Below the pieces are notes generated by a model. That model did no database searches. It saw nothing but the letters and a program-made list of their open reading frames with translations, and was not told the origin of the DNA. Position numbers and translations under genes: made by a program. 10,275 nt of DNA, taken from Euryarchaeota archaeon UBA596 (GTDB lineage: Archaea; Thermoplasmatota; Poseidoniia; Poseidoniales; Poseidoniaceae). Positions 1-5,364 of this stretch are shown in pieces (position 1 is the stretch's first letter; each line of letters opens with the position of its first letter). The stretch spans positions 1 to 10,275 of the forward strand of contig DAGQ01000069.1 in assembly GCA_002498205.1 (NCBI GenBank). Direction: 5' to 3'.

Positions 1-108
1 GTATTTTTGGGTTCTGTAAAAGCAGATAAGAATGTTTGGAGAGTTGGAAACTGGTGTGATGTTTTACCTTGGAAGCCAATTCCAGATAGCGGTGTTCCTA
101 AAACTTAA
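1..108 (+). CDS. 3' end of an unidentified protein (partial)
   Basis: An open frame enters from the left edge and runs 35 codons to a TAA at 106-108. The visible tail is rich in Trp and Gly, for example RVGNWCDVLPWKPIPDSG, which reads like the end of a folded domain rather than random sequence. I do not recognise the family. Its stop codon overlaps the stop of the convergent exonuclease gene by four bases, so the two genes are packed tail to tail with no spacer. The start and most of the gene lie outside the window. It could be a chance open frame, but no stop interrupts it and the following gene abuts it exactly, which favours a real gene end. Confidence 0.5.
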   Translation, partial: VFLGSVKADKNVWRVGNWCDVLPWKPIPDSGVPKT

Positions 109-917
109 TTTAAAATTAAATTAATCTCTTCAATTATTTCATCAGATAATTCTTTATTACTTCTTTTAATCCAAATTAAATATTCTCGATCAATTTTATT
201 TATTTCTTGTAAGGTTCTTCCTTTATGCCTTCCAAAGGCCAGAATAATATTTTCACCAGAACGTCTTAATCGTCCATTTGAATCAATTATTGGCAAATCA
301 TTAATGCTCGGTCCTAGAGCCTGTTCGTTTTTATCAATATTAGAAGGGCTCCAAATTTGTAGTTCTTCTAAAGATTTTCTAAATGGCATAGGATTTTCTT
401 CCATTATTTTCCATAATAAAAGTAAAGTTGCCGAAGCATCACTAATAGCATCATGGGCATTGGTTAATGAAATGCCATAATTAGAACATAAAGCCTCTAG
501 TTTGTGAGGACGTGTTAATTTCAACTTTCTTGCTATTTCAAGAGTATCAATAATTGTATGAGGTTTTGGAATTGCTTTTCCACATCTTAGGAATTCATTT
601 TCTAAAATCGGCCAATCATATCTCTTAATATTATGACCAATTACAATTGAATCAGTCAATAAATTAGTAATATTTTCAATATGTGCTCTAAATCCAGGTA
701 GCTTATTTACATCTTCATTAGTGATGCCGTGAACTTTTGTAGCATTCTCTGGAATACGAATTAACGGATTAACAAGAGAATTGACTCTTATTTCCTCACC
801 ATTTATCTCAGAACCAATAATTCCATATTGGACTATTTTAGATTGAGTGATTGAGATTCCAGTTGTTTCTAGATCAAATCCAACAACCCTATGGTTGCTG
901 AAGATATCTTCCGCCAT
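105..917 (-). CDS. DnaQ-like DEDDh 3'-5' exonuclease with ExoX-type C-terminal domain
   Basis: This 270-residue protein is a DEDDh-family 3'-5' exonuclease, expected to remove nucleotides from DNA (or RNA) 3' ends with two metal ions in repair, proofreading or turnover. The sequence shows ExoI FDLETTG with Asp15 and Glu17, ExoII GHNIKRYDWPIL with Asp101, and ExoIII NAHDAISDA with His155 and Asp160, so the full catalytic set is intact. After a linker at about residues 175-220, residues 225-250 (AFGRHKGRTLQEI ... REYLIWI) match the small C-terminal domain seen in exodeoxyribonuclease X-like proteins. The ATG at 915-917 is the start. It has no Shine-Dalgarno, and an AT-rich TATA-like stretch lies about 30 bases upstream, which fits a leaderless transcript. 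The gene is divergent from the acidic orphan at 970. It is probably a housekeeping-type nuclease. The exact substrate (ssDNA, dsDNA end or RNA) cannot be told from sequence. Confidence 0.9.
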   Translation of the reverse strand: MAEDIFSNHRVVGFDLETTGISITQSKIVQYGIIGSEINGEEIRVNSLVNPLIRIPENATKVHGITNEDVNKLPGFRAHIENITNLLTDSIVIGHNIKRYDWPILENEFLRCGKAIPKPHTIIDTLEIARKLKLTRPHKLEALCSNYGISLTNAHDAISDASATLLLLWKIMEENPMPFRKSLEELQIWSPSNIDKNEQALGPSINDLPIIDSNGRLRRSGENIILAFGRHKGRTLQEINKIDREYLIWIKRSNKELSDEIIEEINLILN

Positions 918-969
918 ACTTTGGCATTCAACTTATTGTCTTTGAATATTACATAAGAATCAATAAAGA

Positions 970-1329
970 GTGACCCTTGGTTTGGTTGTGCGCTGGCTAA
1001 AAAAGTTTAAGCATCTTTGGAAAGTTGAAATTAAAGAACCTCCAACTTTCGAAGAATTAGAAAGTCAAGCAGAAAAAAGTTTAGAAGAAGATTATCAGAA
1101 AAAAAAGAATACAGAAATAGAAAATGTATTTTCAACACTTGAAAGTGAAGAAACATTGATTGAAACTGATGAGATACACTCAGCACCAGATTATGATGTT
1201 GGTGAAGTTGAAATTGATGATTTATTAGAAAATAATGAACTAGAGTCTAATTATCAACTGAATGTCATTGATGCAAACTTGGATGGTGCAGATGAACATT
1301 TAGTTGGAGTAAAGCATATTGAGCCGTGA
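970..1329 (+). CDS. small acidic hypothetical protein
   Basis: This is a 119-residue protein that I do not recognise. The N-terminus (residues 1-23) is short, aromatic and basic, with the run VVRWLKKFKHLWKV. From about residue 24 onward it is strongly acidic, rich in Glu and Asp, and low in complexity. Residues 25-60 are likely helical or coiled coil and the rest is probably disordered. No enzyme motif, signal peptide or membrane helix is visible. The start is GTG at 970, the first possible start after an in-frame TAA at 964-966; TTG at 982 or GTG at 988 are alternatives. The shape suggests a basic amphipathic anchor with an acidic tail, perhaps a membrane-surface or protein-binding adaptor, but this is inference only. 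A T-run follows the stop directly, so it is probably a single-gene unit. Confidence 0.65.
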   Translation: MTLGLVVRWLKKFKHLWKVEIKEPPTFEELESQAEKSLEEDYQKKKNTEIENVFSTLESEETLIETDEIHSAPDYDVGEVEIDDLLENNELESNYQLNVIDANLDGADEHLVGVKHIEP

Positions 1330-1337
1330 TTTTTTTT
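1330..1337 (+). terminator. oligo-T termination signal
   Basis: Eight consecutive T residues start on the base after the TGA stop of the acidic protein gene. Archaeal RNA polymerase commonly terminates at such T-tracts without a hairpin. The position fits termination of this gene before the separate lipoprotein promoter. Confidence 0.5.
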
Positions 1338-1355
1338 AACTATTCAAAACTAAGA

Positions 1356-1373
1356 AATTGATACAATTGATAC
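1356..1373. repeat. tandem 9-base direct repeat upstream of lipoprotein promoter
   Basis: Two exact head-to-tail copies of AATTGATAC occupy 1356-1364 and 1365-1373. They end about ten bases before the TATA-like box of the lipoprotein gene, where archaeal activators or repressors often bind. A regulatory role is inferred from position alone; chance duplication in AT-rich DNA is possible. Confidence 0.4.
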
Positions 1374-1382
1374 TTAGCGTTG

Positions 1383-1393
1383 AAATATAATAA
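1383..1393 (+). promoter_or_regulatory. TATA-like box of the lipoprotein gene
   Basis: AAATATAATAA is centred about 34 bases before the ATG at 1422, which would place transcription start near 1410-1414 and leave only a very short leader. It falls inside the longer open frame that could begin at TTG 1380, which argues against that upstream start. Confidence 0.5.
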
Positions 1394-1421
1394 GGCTACC
1401 AAACCATGTCGGGGATGGGAC

Positions 1422-2600
1422 ATGGAGAGGTTTTACCGTAGAAAATTTATTGCTAACTCGTTAGTAATTTTAATGATTACAACAGTATTTTTTGCTGGTT
1501 GTACTAGTATAAGTGTCACTAAACCTAGAGCCTCATTAACAGCTTATCCAAATGAAATTACTTCTGGAGAGGCAGTAAATTTTGATGCAAGAGAAACAAC
1601 AACTTCCGAAGGAGTAATTACAAATTTTATATGGGATTTTGGAGATGGAAATCAGTCAGAAACACTTGTTGGTTTTACTAGCCATGTCTATAATCAACCA
1701 GGTCAATATTCGATAACTGTAACAGTAACTAATAGTGAAGGAGGTGTTGATAGCACTACTACGGATATTTTTGTAAATGGAATACCTGTAATCGTGTTAG
1801 ATTTACCACTTTTAGTTAAAGCAGGAGAATCCGTAGTTTTAGATGCCTCTTCATCATATGATCCCGAAGGAGGACAATTAATCTATGAATGGGACTCAAA
1901 TCTTTCAAAAGATTCAGATAATAATGGAAATCCTGTTGACGATATCGATTATACAGAATCAATTATTACTTTGCCAACTACTGAAAGCGGTTTAATTTCA
2001 GGGAGATTGAAAATTATTGACGATGTAGGCGCAACAACAACTCAAGATTGGGAAGTAGATGTAAATTCACGTAACTTTGAAGTTAGATGGGCTAAAAGAA
2101 TAAGAGAATATTCATGGTCTGGAAATTTAAAAACCGGTGAAGAATGGAATAATTCTCATATTCCTTCAATAGATGGAATTTTATATTCAATTAATGCAAC
2201 ATTAATTTTAACTCAAGATGGGAACCTTCTTGGAGATGAAAACTTTTCTTTATCTTTAGAAGTACCAAATAATAGCTGGGCAGCTGATGCAGAAAGTACA
2301 AGACAAACCCCTGCAGAAGAAGCCAAGGCAATAATTTTCCGAGAAGAGATGAATCAAATTCCAAATGGAACACAAATGTATTCTTCTGACTCTAAAGAAA
2401 TATTAATGAATATTTTATTTGATGATAATTCAATTTTTGGAACTGGAAATTGGGTTTGGGAAGTTTATTCAAGAGGACTAGATTCTGGACTTCCATTTGA
2501 TTTTCCAGATGGAATAGATCCAGGAAATGATTGGACACTACATCTTACTTTCGAAGTTTACGAACCAGTAGTTGTGGAACTTGCTTATCTAATTATTTAA
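1422..2600 (+). CDS. PKD-domain lipoprotein
   Basis: This is a predicted surface lipoprotein of 392 residues. It begins with a basic stretch (ERFYRRK) and a hydrophobic core ending in the lipobox FFAGC, so Cys27 is the expected lipid-modified first residue. Residues about 36-120 form a PKD domain with the hallmark WDFGDG at 71-76 and a YNQPGQYSITVTV strand. Residues about 121-214 form a second, more divergent PKD/Ig-like module with a Ca-loop-like DSDNNGNPVDD segment. The last 180 residues are a Trp-rich, probably beta-rich domain that I cannot name. PKD modules usually act as spacers or carbohydrate and protein binding units on cell surfaces. I chose ATG 1422 over TTG 1380 because the signal peptide then starts properly and the TATA box stays outside the gene. 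The 3' end overlaps the convergent gene at 2593 by 8 bases. Confidence 0.82.
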   Translation: MERFYRRKFIANSLVILMITTVFFAGCTSISVTKPRASLTAYPNEITSGEAVNFDARETTTSEGVITNFIWDFGDGNQSETLVGFTSHVYNQPGQYSITVTVTNSEGGVDSTTTDIFVNGIPVIVLDLPLLVKAGESVVLDASSSYDPEGGQLIYEWDSNLSKDSDNNGNPVDDIDYTESIITLPTTESGLISGRLKIIDDVGATTTQDWEVDVNSRNFEVRWAKRIREYSWSGNLKTGEEWNNSHIPSIDGILYSINATLILTQDGNLLGDENFSLSLEVPNNSWAADAESTRQTPAEEAKAIIFREEMNQIPNGTQMYSSDSKEILMNILFDDNSIFGTGNWVWEVYSRGLDSGLPFDFPDGIDPGNDWTLHLTFEVYEPVVVELAYLII

Positions 2601-2946
2601 ATTGAATCGGAAGTGTAGTTTTCCAACTTGACATAGGTAATTTCTTAGCCTTTCCAAGAGCTACAATCGGATTAACCATTTTCAAATTTCCATGAATTCC
2701 CATAACTTCAAATTTGACCTTTAAATCTAAAAACCGGTCTCTTTCAGCAATTTCTAACATCTCACTTTCGAGTTCTAATCTTCCTAACTCCGCTCCATTT
2801 ACCGCACTGGTGATTATTAATTCTGAACCATTAATACTAGCCCTAGGACTAAAATCAAAATCTTCCGTATTTGACATAATAGCCAAACTATCTACAATCA
2901 ATTTATCTTTAACTTGTATTTTGTTGATTTTCAGACTCTCGACCAT
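2593..2946 (-). CDS. conserved-looking small hypothetical protein
   Basis: This is a 117-residue soluble protein of unknown family, alternating hydrophobic and charged residues as in a beta-rich fold (for example KINKIQVKDKLIVDSLAI and FLDLKVKFEVMGIHGNLKM). No signal peptide, membrane helix or catalytic motif is visible. It starts at ATG 2944-2946; Met24 (MSNTEDF) is a possible internal start. Its TAA overlaps the end of the lipoprotein gene by 8 bases, convergent. It is divergent from the HAD phosphatase gene, and the roughly 80-base spacer must hold both promoters. A competing plus-strand frame at 2714-2971 is Ser/Leu-rich and less protein-like, so I take the minus strand as coding. The function is unknown. 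Confidence 0.65.
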   Translation of the reverse strand: MVESLKINKIQVKDKLIVDSLAIMSNTEDFDFSPRASINGSELIITSAVNGAELGRLELESEMLEIAERDRFLDLKVKFEVMGIHGNLKMVNPIVALGKAKKLPMSSWKTTLPIQFK

Positions 2947-3002
2947 GACACTGCGATATGATACACATTAGAAGCATTTCCTCTTAATTATCAGTGAATA
3001 TG

Positions 3003-3018
3003 AAACGAAAAGTCGTTT
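3003..3018 (+). promoter_or_regulatory. short inverted repeat before the HAD phosphatase gene
   Basis: AAACGA (3003-3008) and TCGTTT (3013-3018) are perfect inverted arms around AAAG, ending ten bases before the ATG at 3029. It could be a small leader hairpin or an operator half-site pair between the divergent genes. No direct evidence separates this from chance. Confidence 0.3.
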
Positions 3019-3028
3019 TGGCAAGCAT

Positions 3029-3697
3029 ATGTCGAAGTACAGTGGAGCGGCTTACTTTGATCTTGATGGTACATTATTAGATGCATCTAGCGAAAAATCA
3101 TTGACAGCAGAATTAGCTAAGAAGAGGCCTTGGAGAATACCTTTAGGGGCTACAATGTGGGTTTTAGGAACCCTTGGTAATTTGTTACGCGGTAGGTCAT
3201 TTTATGATGCAACTAGGAATCGTGGACATTTTACTTTAGCATCATGGGATGTATTAGAGTCCCTTTCTCAAGATTTAATTAAAAATAAATTGTTAAATCG
3301 AATAACTCCCGAAGCAAAAGAGTGTTTAGAATGGCATAGAAAACAAGGTCATAGACTCGTATTGGTAAGTGCCACAATCGCACCAATGGCTGAAGCTATG
3401 GGAGAGGCTTTGGGCATGGATTATTCCTATGGTTGCGGACCTAAAAATCGAATAGGCCGATTATCTGGATCGGAGAAAGGTTGGAGTGTTCCTCGTAGGA
3501 AAGGAAAGGTTCCAGTTGTACAGAAAGATGCCAAAGAAAATGGGCATGATCTTTCTGAATGTTATGCTTATGGAAATACGATGGCAGATTCTTGGTTTAT
3601 GCGAATTACTGGAAATCCTATTGCTATAAATCCTGAAAACCCGTTGAAACGTTATGCAGTAGAAAATAATTGGAAAATACTTAACTGGAAAATATAG
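3029..3697 (+). CDS. HAD-superfamily subfamily IB phosphatase
   Basis: This 222-residue cytoplasmic hydrolase belongs to the HAD-IB group, which includes phosphoserine phosphatase-like and small-phosphomonoester phosphatases that work through a phospho-aspartate intermediate. Motif I is YFDLDGTLLD, with nucleophile Asp11 and acid/base Asp13. Residues 30-75 form the basic and hydrophobic cap region. Motif II is LVLVSAT with Ser114. The motif III lysine is probably Lys158 or Lys160 in the RRKGKVPVV segment. Motif IV is AYGNTMADSWF, with Asp187 retained but Asn183 where many relatives have Asp. The tail GNPIAINPENPLKRYA is typical of this subgroup. The start ATG at 3029 is well placed before motif I. 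The substrate is unknown: phosphoserine, phosphatidylglycerophosphate and nucleotide phosphates are all handled by relatives. It is followed directly by the tRNA-Arg promoter. Confidence 0.88.
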   Translation: MSKYSGAAYFDLDGTLLDASSEKSLTAELAKKRPWRIPLGATMWVLGTLGNLLRGRSFYDATRNRGHFTLASWDVLESLSQDLIKNKLLNRITPEAKECLEWHRKQGHRLVLVSATIAPMAEAMGEALGMDYSYGCGPKNRIGRLSGSEKGWSVPRRKGKVPVVQKDAKENGHDLSECYAYGNTMADSWFMRITGNPIAINPENPLKRYAVENNWKILNWKI

Positions 3698-3710
3698 AAT
3701 TATACGTTGT

Positions 3711-3722
3711 GATTAAATCTTT
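3711..3722 (+). promoter_or_regulatory. TATA-like box for tRNA-Arg
   Basis: GATTAAATCTTT lies about 24-35 bases before the mature 5' end of the tRNA, the expected distance for an archaeal TATA element allowing for a short 5' leader removed by RNase P. This is assigned by position and composition only. Confidence 0.35.
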
Positions 3723-3745
3723 TATCGGTCACGCATCATTATTCT

Positions 3746-3819
3746 GGACCATTGGGGTAGCTTGGATATCCTTCGACCCTGCGGAGGTTGAGACCCGTGT
3801 TCAAATCGCGGATGGTCCG
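3746..3819 (+). tRNA. tRNA-Arg (anticodon GCG)
   Basis: A full cloverleaf of 74 bases can be folded by eye. The acceptor stem GGACCAT pairs with ATGGTCC over seven base pairs, with discriminator G73. The D-arm carries GGGG...TCCT pairing with A14, GG18-19 and A21. The anticodon stem CGACC/GGTTG closes the loop CTGCGGA, giving anticodon GCG at 3781-3783, which reads CGC and CGU codons as Arg. There is a four-base variable loop. The T-arm CCGTG/CGCGG has loop TTCAAAT. G15-C48 and T8-A14 tertiary pairs are possible. There is no intron and no encoded CCA, so the tail must be added enzymatically. TTTT immediately downstream (3820-3823) can serve as terminator. Confidence 0.95.
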
Positions 3820-3849
3820 TTTTATTGTATTCTAGGATAAAAACAGTAG

Positions 3850-3857
3850 TTAATATA
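3850..3857 (+). promoter_or_regulatory. TATA-like box for the microprotein/DUF2892 unit
   Basis: TTAATATA is centred about 26 bases before the ATG at 3879. This is the spacing expected if transcription begins at or next to the start codon, giving a leaderless first gene. It supports the small ORF being a real first cistron. Confidence 0.45.
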
Positions 3858-3878
3858 CTCAACATAGATAGTAACATT

Positions 3879-3971
3879 ATGAAACGACAGACTTACTCTA
3901 AAAAATCTAAGTCTAAAACGGCGATTGGATGTAAAAGTTGTATTTGCTGTCCACCTAAATCTAAAAAGTAA
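3879..3971 (+). CDS. 30-residue Cys-rich basic microprotein
   Basis: ATG at 3879 opens a 30-codon frame ending in TAA at 3969-3971. The product has a Lys/Ser-rich N-terminal half (KRQTYSKKSKSKT), then CKSCICCPP with four Cys in a CxxCxCC pattern, then a basic KSKK tail. Such a compact cluster between basic arms suggests metal or Fe-S binding or redox chemistry, perhaps with nucleic-acid contact. This is inference and I know no named family. Support for expression comes from the TATA-like box 26 bases upstream and from the next gene starting only 23 bases downstream, so the two are probably cotranscribed. It is too short for ordinary gene callers. It may be a chance frame, but the Cys cluster and context are unlikely to be random. 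Confidence 0.55.
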   Translation: MKRQTYSKKSKSKTAIGCKSCICCPPKSKK

Positions 3972-3979
3972 TATAAAAT

Positions 3980-3985
3980 AAGGAG
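3980..3985 (+). promoter_or_regulatory. Shine-Dalgarno site deciding the DUF2892 start
   Basis: AAGGAG at 3980-3985 ends nine bases before the ATG at 3995, ideal Shine-Dalgarno spacing. ATGs at 3986 and 3989 are too close to be served by it. It is the only strong site noticed in the window, and it sits in front of a downstream cistron, as expected when first genes are leaderless. Confidence 0.6.
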
Positions 3986-3994
3986 ATGATGACG

Positions 3995-4234
3995 ATGAAT
4001 ATTGGATTATTTGATAGATTCATGAGATTATCGGCGGGATTAGGTTTTGTATTTTTTGATTATCTTTCAAGTGCAAGTTGGGAAATATTATTTTTGATGA
4101 TTGGTTCATGGAGTGTATTAACTTCAGTATTTGGATGGTGTCCTTTTTATGGATTAATGGGAGTTAGTACATGCCCAACAAAATTTGATAAAAATTACAA
4201 ACCATCAAGTGAAGAAATCTTAGTAAATACGTAA
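3995..4234 (+). CDS. DUF2892 family small membrane protein
   Basis: This 79-residue protein matches the DUF2892 (YgaP-transmembrane-like) pattern. It has an N-terminal DRFMRLSAG motif that leads into a first hydrophobic helix (about 11-24), a second helix (about 30-47, ILFLMIGSWSVLTSVF), and then the signature GWCPFYGLMGVSTC with Cys49 and Cys60 and a short polar tail. In bacteria this domain occurs alone or fused to rhodanese, and it is often found near sulfur- or redox-related genes. Its exact role is not settled. I chose ATG 3995 rather than 3986 or 3989 because of the Shine-Dalgarno spacing and because family members start just before the DR motif. It follows the Cys-rich microprotein by 23 bases, probably in one transcript. 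The two conserved Cys and the neighbour's Cys cluster hint at a shared thiol or metal theme (inference). Confidence 0.82.
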   Translation: MNIGLFDRFMRLSAGLGFVFFDYLSSASWEILFLMIGSWSVLTSVFGWCPFYGLMGVSTCPTKFDKNYKPSSEEILVNT

Positions 4235-4248
4235 AGGAATAATTCCTT
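4234..4248. promoter_or_regulatory. perfect 7+1+7 palindrome between DUF2892 and thioesterase genes
   Basis: AAGGAAT (4234-4240) and ATTCCTT (4242-4248) flank a single A and begin on the last base of the DUF2892 stop codon. As RNA it could form a six-pair stem with a three-base loop. As DNA it could be an operator, since it overlaps the region 25-40 bases before the thioesterase start where a TATA element should be. Either role is inferred. Confidence 0.35.
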
Positions 4249-4274
4249 ATCTAGTTCTAATCAATCGACTATAC

Positions 4275-4688
4275 ATGGCAGCAAGATTTTCCCGTAGGAT
4301 AGATTTTCCAATGGTTGATTTGGCAGGAATAGTTTATTATCCTATTTATTGGGACTTAGCACATCGTTTTTTTGAATTATCTTGGGAAGAAATATGTGGA
4401 ATCGACTATCCAAAAATACTTCAAGAATTAAAATTAGGTTTTCCAGCAGTAAAAAATGAATGTGAATTTTTAGCCCCATTAAAATATGGAGATATTGTAA
4501 ACTGTAAGATATGGATCTCTGAAGTGGGCAATAAAAGTTGTACCTGGAAATATGAATTTGAAAATCAACATAAACAACTGGTTTGGAAGGCTACAGTAGT
4601 TACAGTTTGTGTTAATATGGACACATTTGAATCAATTAAAATCCCCAAAAACTTGGTTGAAAGTTTAACATCCAATCGTCACGATTAA
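4275..4688 (+). CDS. acyl-CoA thioesterase, hot-dog fold (4HBT/YbgC-like)
   Basis: This 137-residue protein is of the standard length for single hot-dog thioesterases, which hydrolyse acyl-CoA thioesters to free acid and CoA as cytoplasmic oligomers. The N-terminal signature DLAGIVYYPIYWDLAHRFFE matches the 4-hydroxybenzoyl-CoA thioesterase/YbgC active-site loop. Asp15 is the likely catalytic residue, and the segment that follows forms the long central helix. Beta strands follow in FLAPLKYGDIVNCKIWISEVG, KSCTWKYEFEN and LVWKATVVTVCVNMD, as expected for the sheet that wraps the helix. The ATG at 4275 has no Shine-Dalgarno. The next gene starts 25 bases after the stop on the same strand, so cotranscription with the membrane protein is likely. 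The acyl substrate cannot be inferred, and no biosynthetic partner gene is in view. Confidence 0.88.
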   Translation: MAARFSRRIDFPMVDLAGIVYYPIYWDLAHRFFELSWEEICGIDYPKILQELKLGFPAVKNECEFLAPLKYGDIVNCKIWISEVGNKSCTWKYEFENQHKQLVWKATVVTVCVNMDTFESIKIPKNLVESLTSNRHD

Positions 4689-4713
4689 TGAGTACCAGTA
4701 TCCTCATAAAAAT

Positions 4714-5352
4714 ATGGGAGATGATAAGTTAGGTACTATGATTCTGTCTAGTAATAACTTAAATTCATCCTTAGTGATGCCGGAAATTCCAATTCGCCCT
4801 AATCCTTCAATTCCCAGAACAATTGGCATCTTTTTAATTTTAGGAAGTTTAGTAGTAATTTTTGATGGAGGCGGGTCATTAGCCACCCATTTTTCTGAAC
4901 TATCAGAGGCAGGTGCAGCTAATCAAGTTGAATTAATGAAAATGCTTGGAGTTGATATTAGTGTTGAAGAGATGATACAATGGGATTCAGAATTTAAAAA
5001 TAGTAACTATCATTTAATTACAGGATTAATTAAAGTTTCAGCAGGAATATTACTTTTTATAGGTGGTGTACAGTTGTTATTAAAAAAATATCTTGGAGGA
5101 ATATTCTCATTATCTGGTGGAGGATTGTGGTTTTTATCGCAAGTAATTTCTATTTATTGGGCTACAATTATCGAAGATAGAATTGGAATTAGTTTAGCAA
5201 CTCAATGGGATTTAGCAGCAACAGCAATGTGTTTTATTTGTAATTTATTTTGTTTAATTCTCCCATTAATTCCAATGTTCGGACCAGCAGGAAGGGCAGC
5301 ATTAACGCCGCCCCTAAACCCTAAGATAGCCATTTTTTCAGAAGAAGAATAA
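4714..5352 (+). CDS. four-helix membrane protein of unknown function
   Basis: This is a 212-residue integral membrane protein that I do not recognise. About 34 polar and Pro-rich residues (PEIPIRPNPSIPR) precede a first helix at about 35-51. A large acidic, presumably extracytoplasmic or cytoplasmic loop at about 52-100 follows. Further hydrophobic segments lie at about 101-122, 127-149 and 168-189, then a polar tail ending in SEEE. There is a Gly-rich stretch (GGIFSLSGGG) at the start of helix 3. No transporter or enzyme motif is evident. The start at ATG 4714 is the first in frame; Met9 (4738) and Met22 are alternatives. It follows the thioesterase gene by 25 bases on the same strand. Its final codons lie in a perfect inverted repeat shared with the convergent pentapeptide gene. 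Confidence 0.75.
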   Translation: MGDDKLGTMILSSNNLNSSLVMPEIPIRPNPSIPRTIGIFLILGSLVVIFDGGGSLATHFSELSEAGAANQVELMKMLGVDISVEEMIQWDSEFKNSNYHLITGLIKVSAGILLFIGGVQLLLKKYLGGIFSLSGGGLWFLSQVISIYWATIIEDRIGISLATQWDLAATAMCFICNLFCLILPLIPMFGPAGRAALTPPLNPKIAIFSEEE

Positions 5353-5364
5353 CTTATTCTTCTT
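5342..5364. terminator. 23-base inverted repeat spanning two convergent gene ends
   Basis: AAGAAGAATAA (5342-5352) and TTATTCTTCTT (5354-5364) are perfect complements around a single C. Each arm contains the TAA stop and last codons of one of the two convergent genes, so the repeat encodes Glu-Glu at both C-termini. Transcripts from either side could form a ten-pair stem with a three-base loop followed by pyrimidine-rich RNA, consistent with a bidirectional terminator. Termination is inferred. Confidence 0.5.

Noticed and set aside
1380..1421. TTG-initiated 14-residue extension of the lipoprotein
   Set aside because: It would include the TATA-like box and place a polar stretch before the signal peptide; ATG 1422 gives a normal lipoprotein signal.
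2191..2373. Minus-strand 60-codon frame within the lipoprotein gene
   Set aside because: It is a shadow of the well-supported PKD lipoprotein with no start context or domain. The same reasoning applies to the frames at 4704-4886, 6176-6358 and 7349-7531.
2714..2971. Plus-strand 85-codon frame opposite the small minus-strand gene
   Set aside because: It is Ser/Leu-rich, shorter, and ends with no gene-like features. The minus-strand frame is longer, balanced in composition and abuts the lipoprotein gene end neatly.
3799..3819. tRNA-Arg 3' end as an integration (att) site
   Set aside because: No duplicate of the tRNA 3' end and no integrase gene are seen elsewhere in the window.
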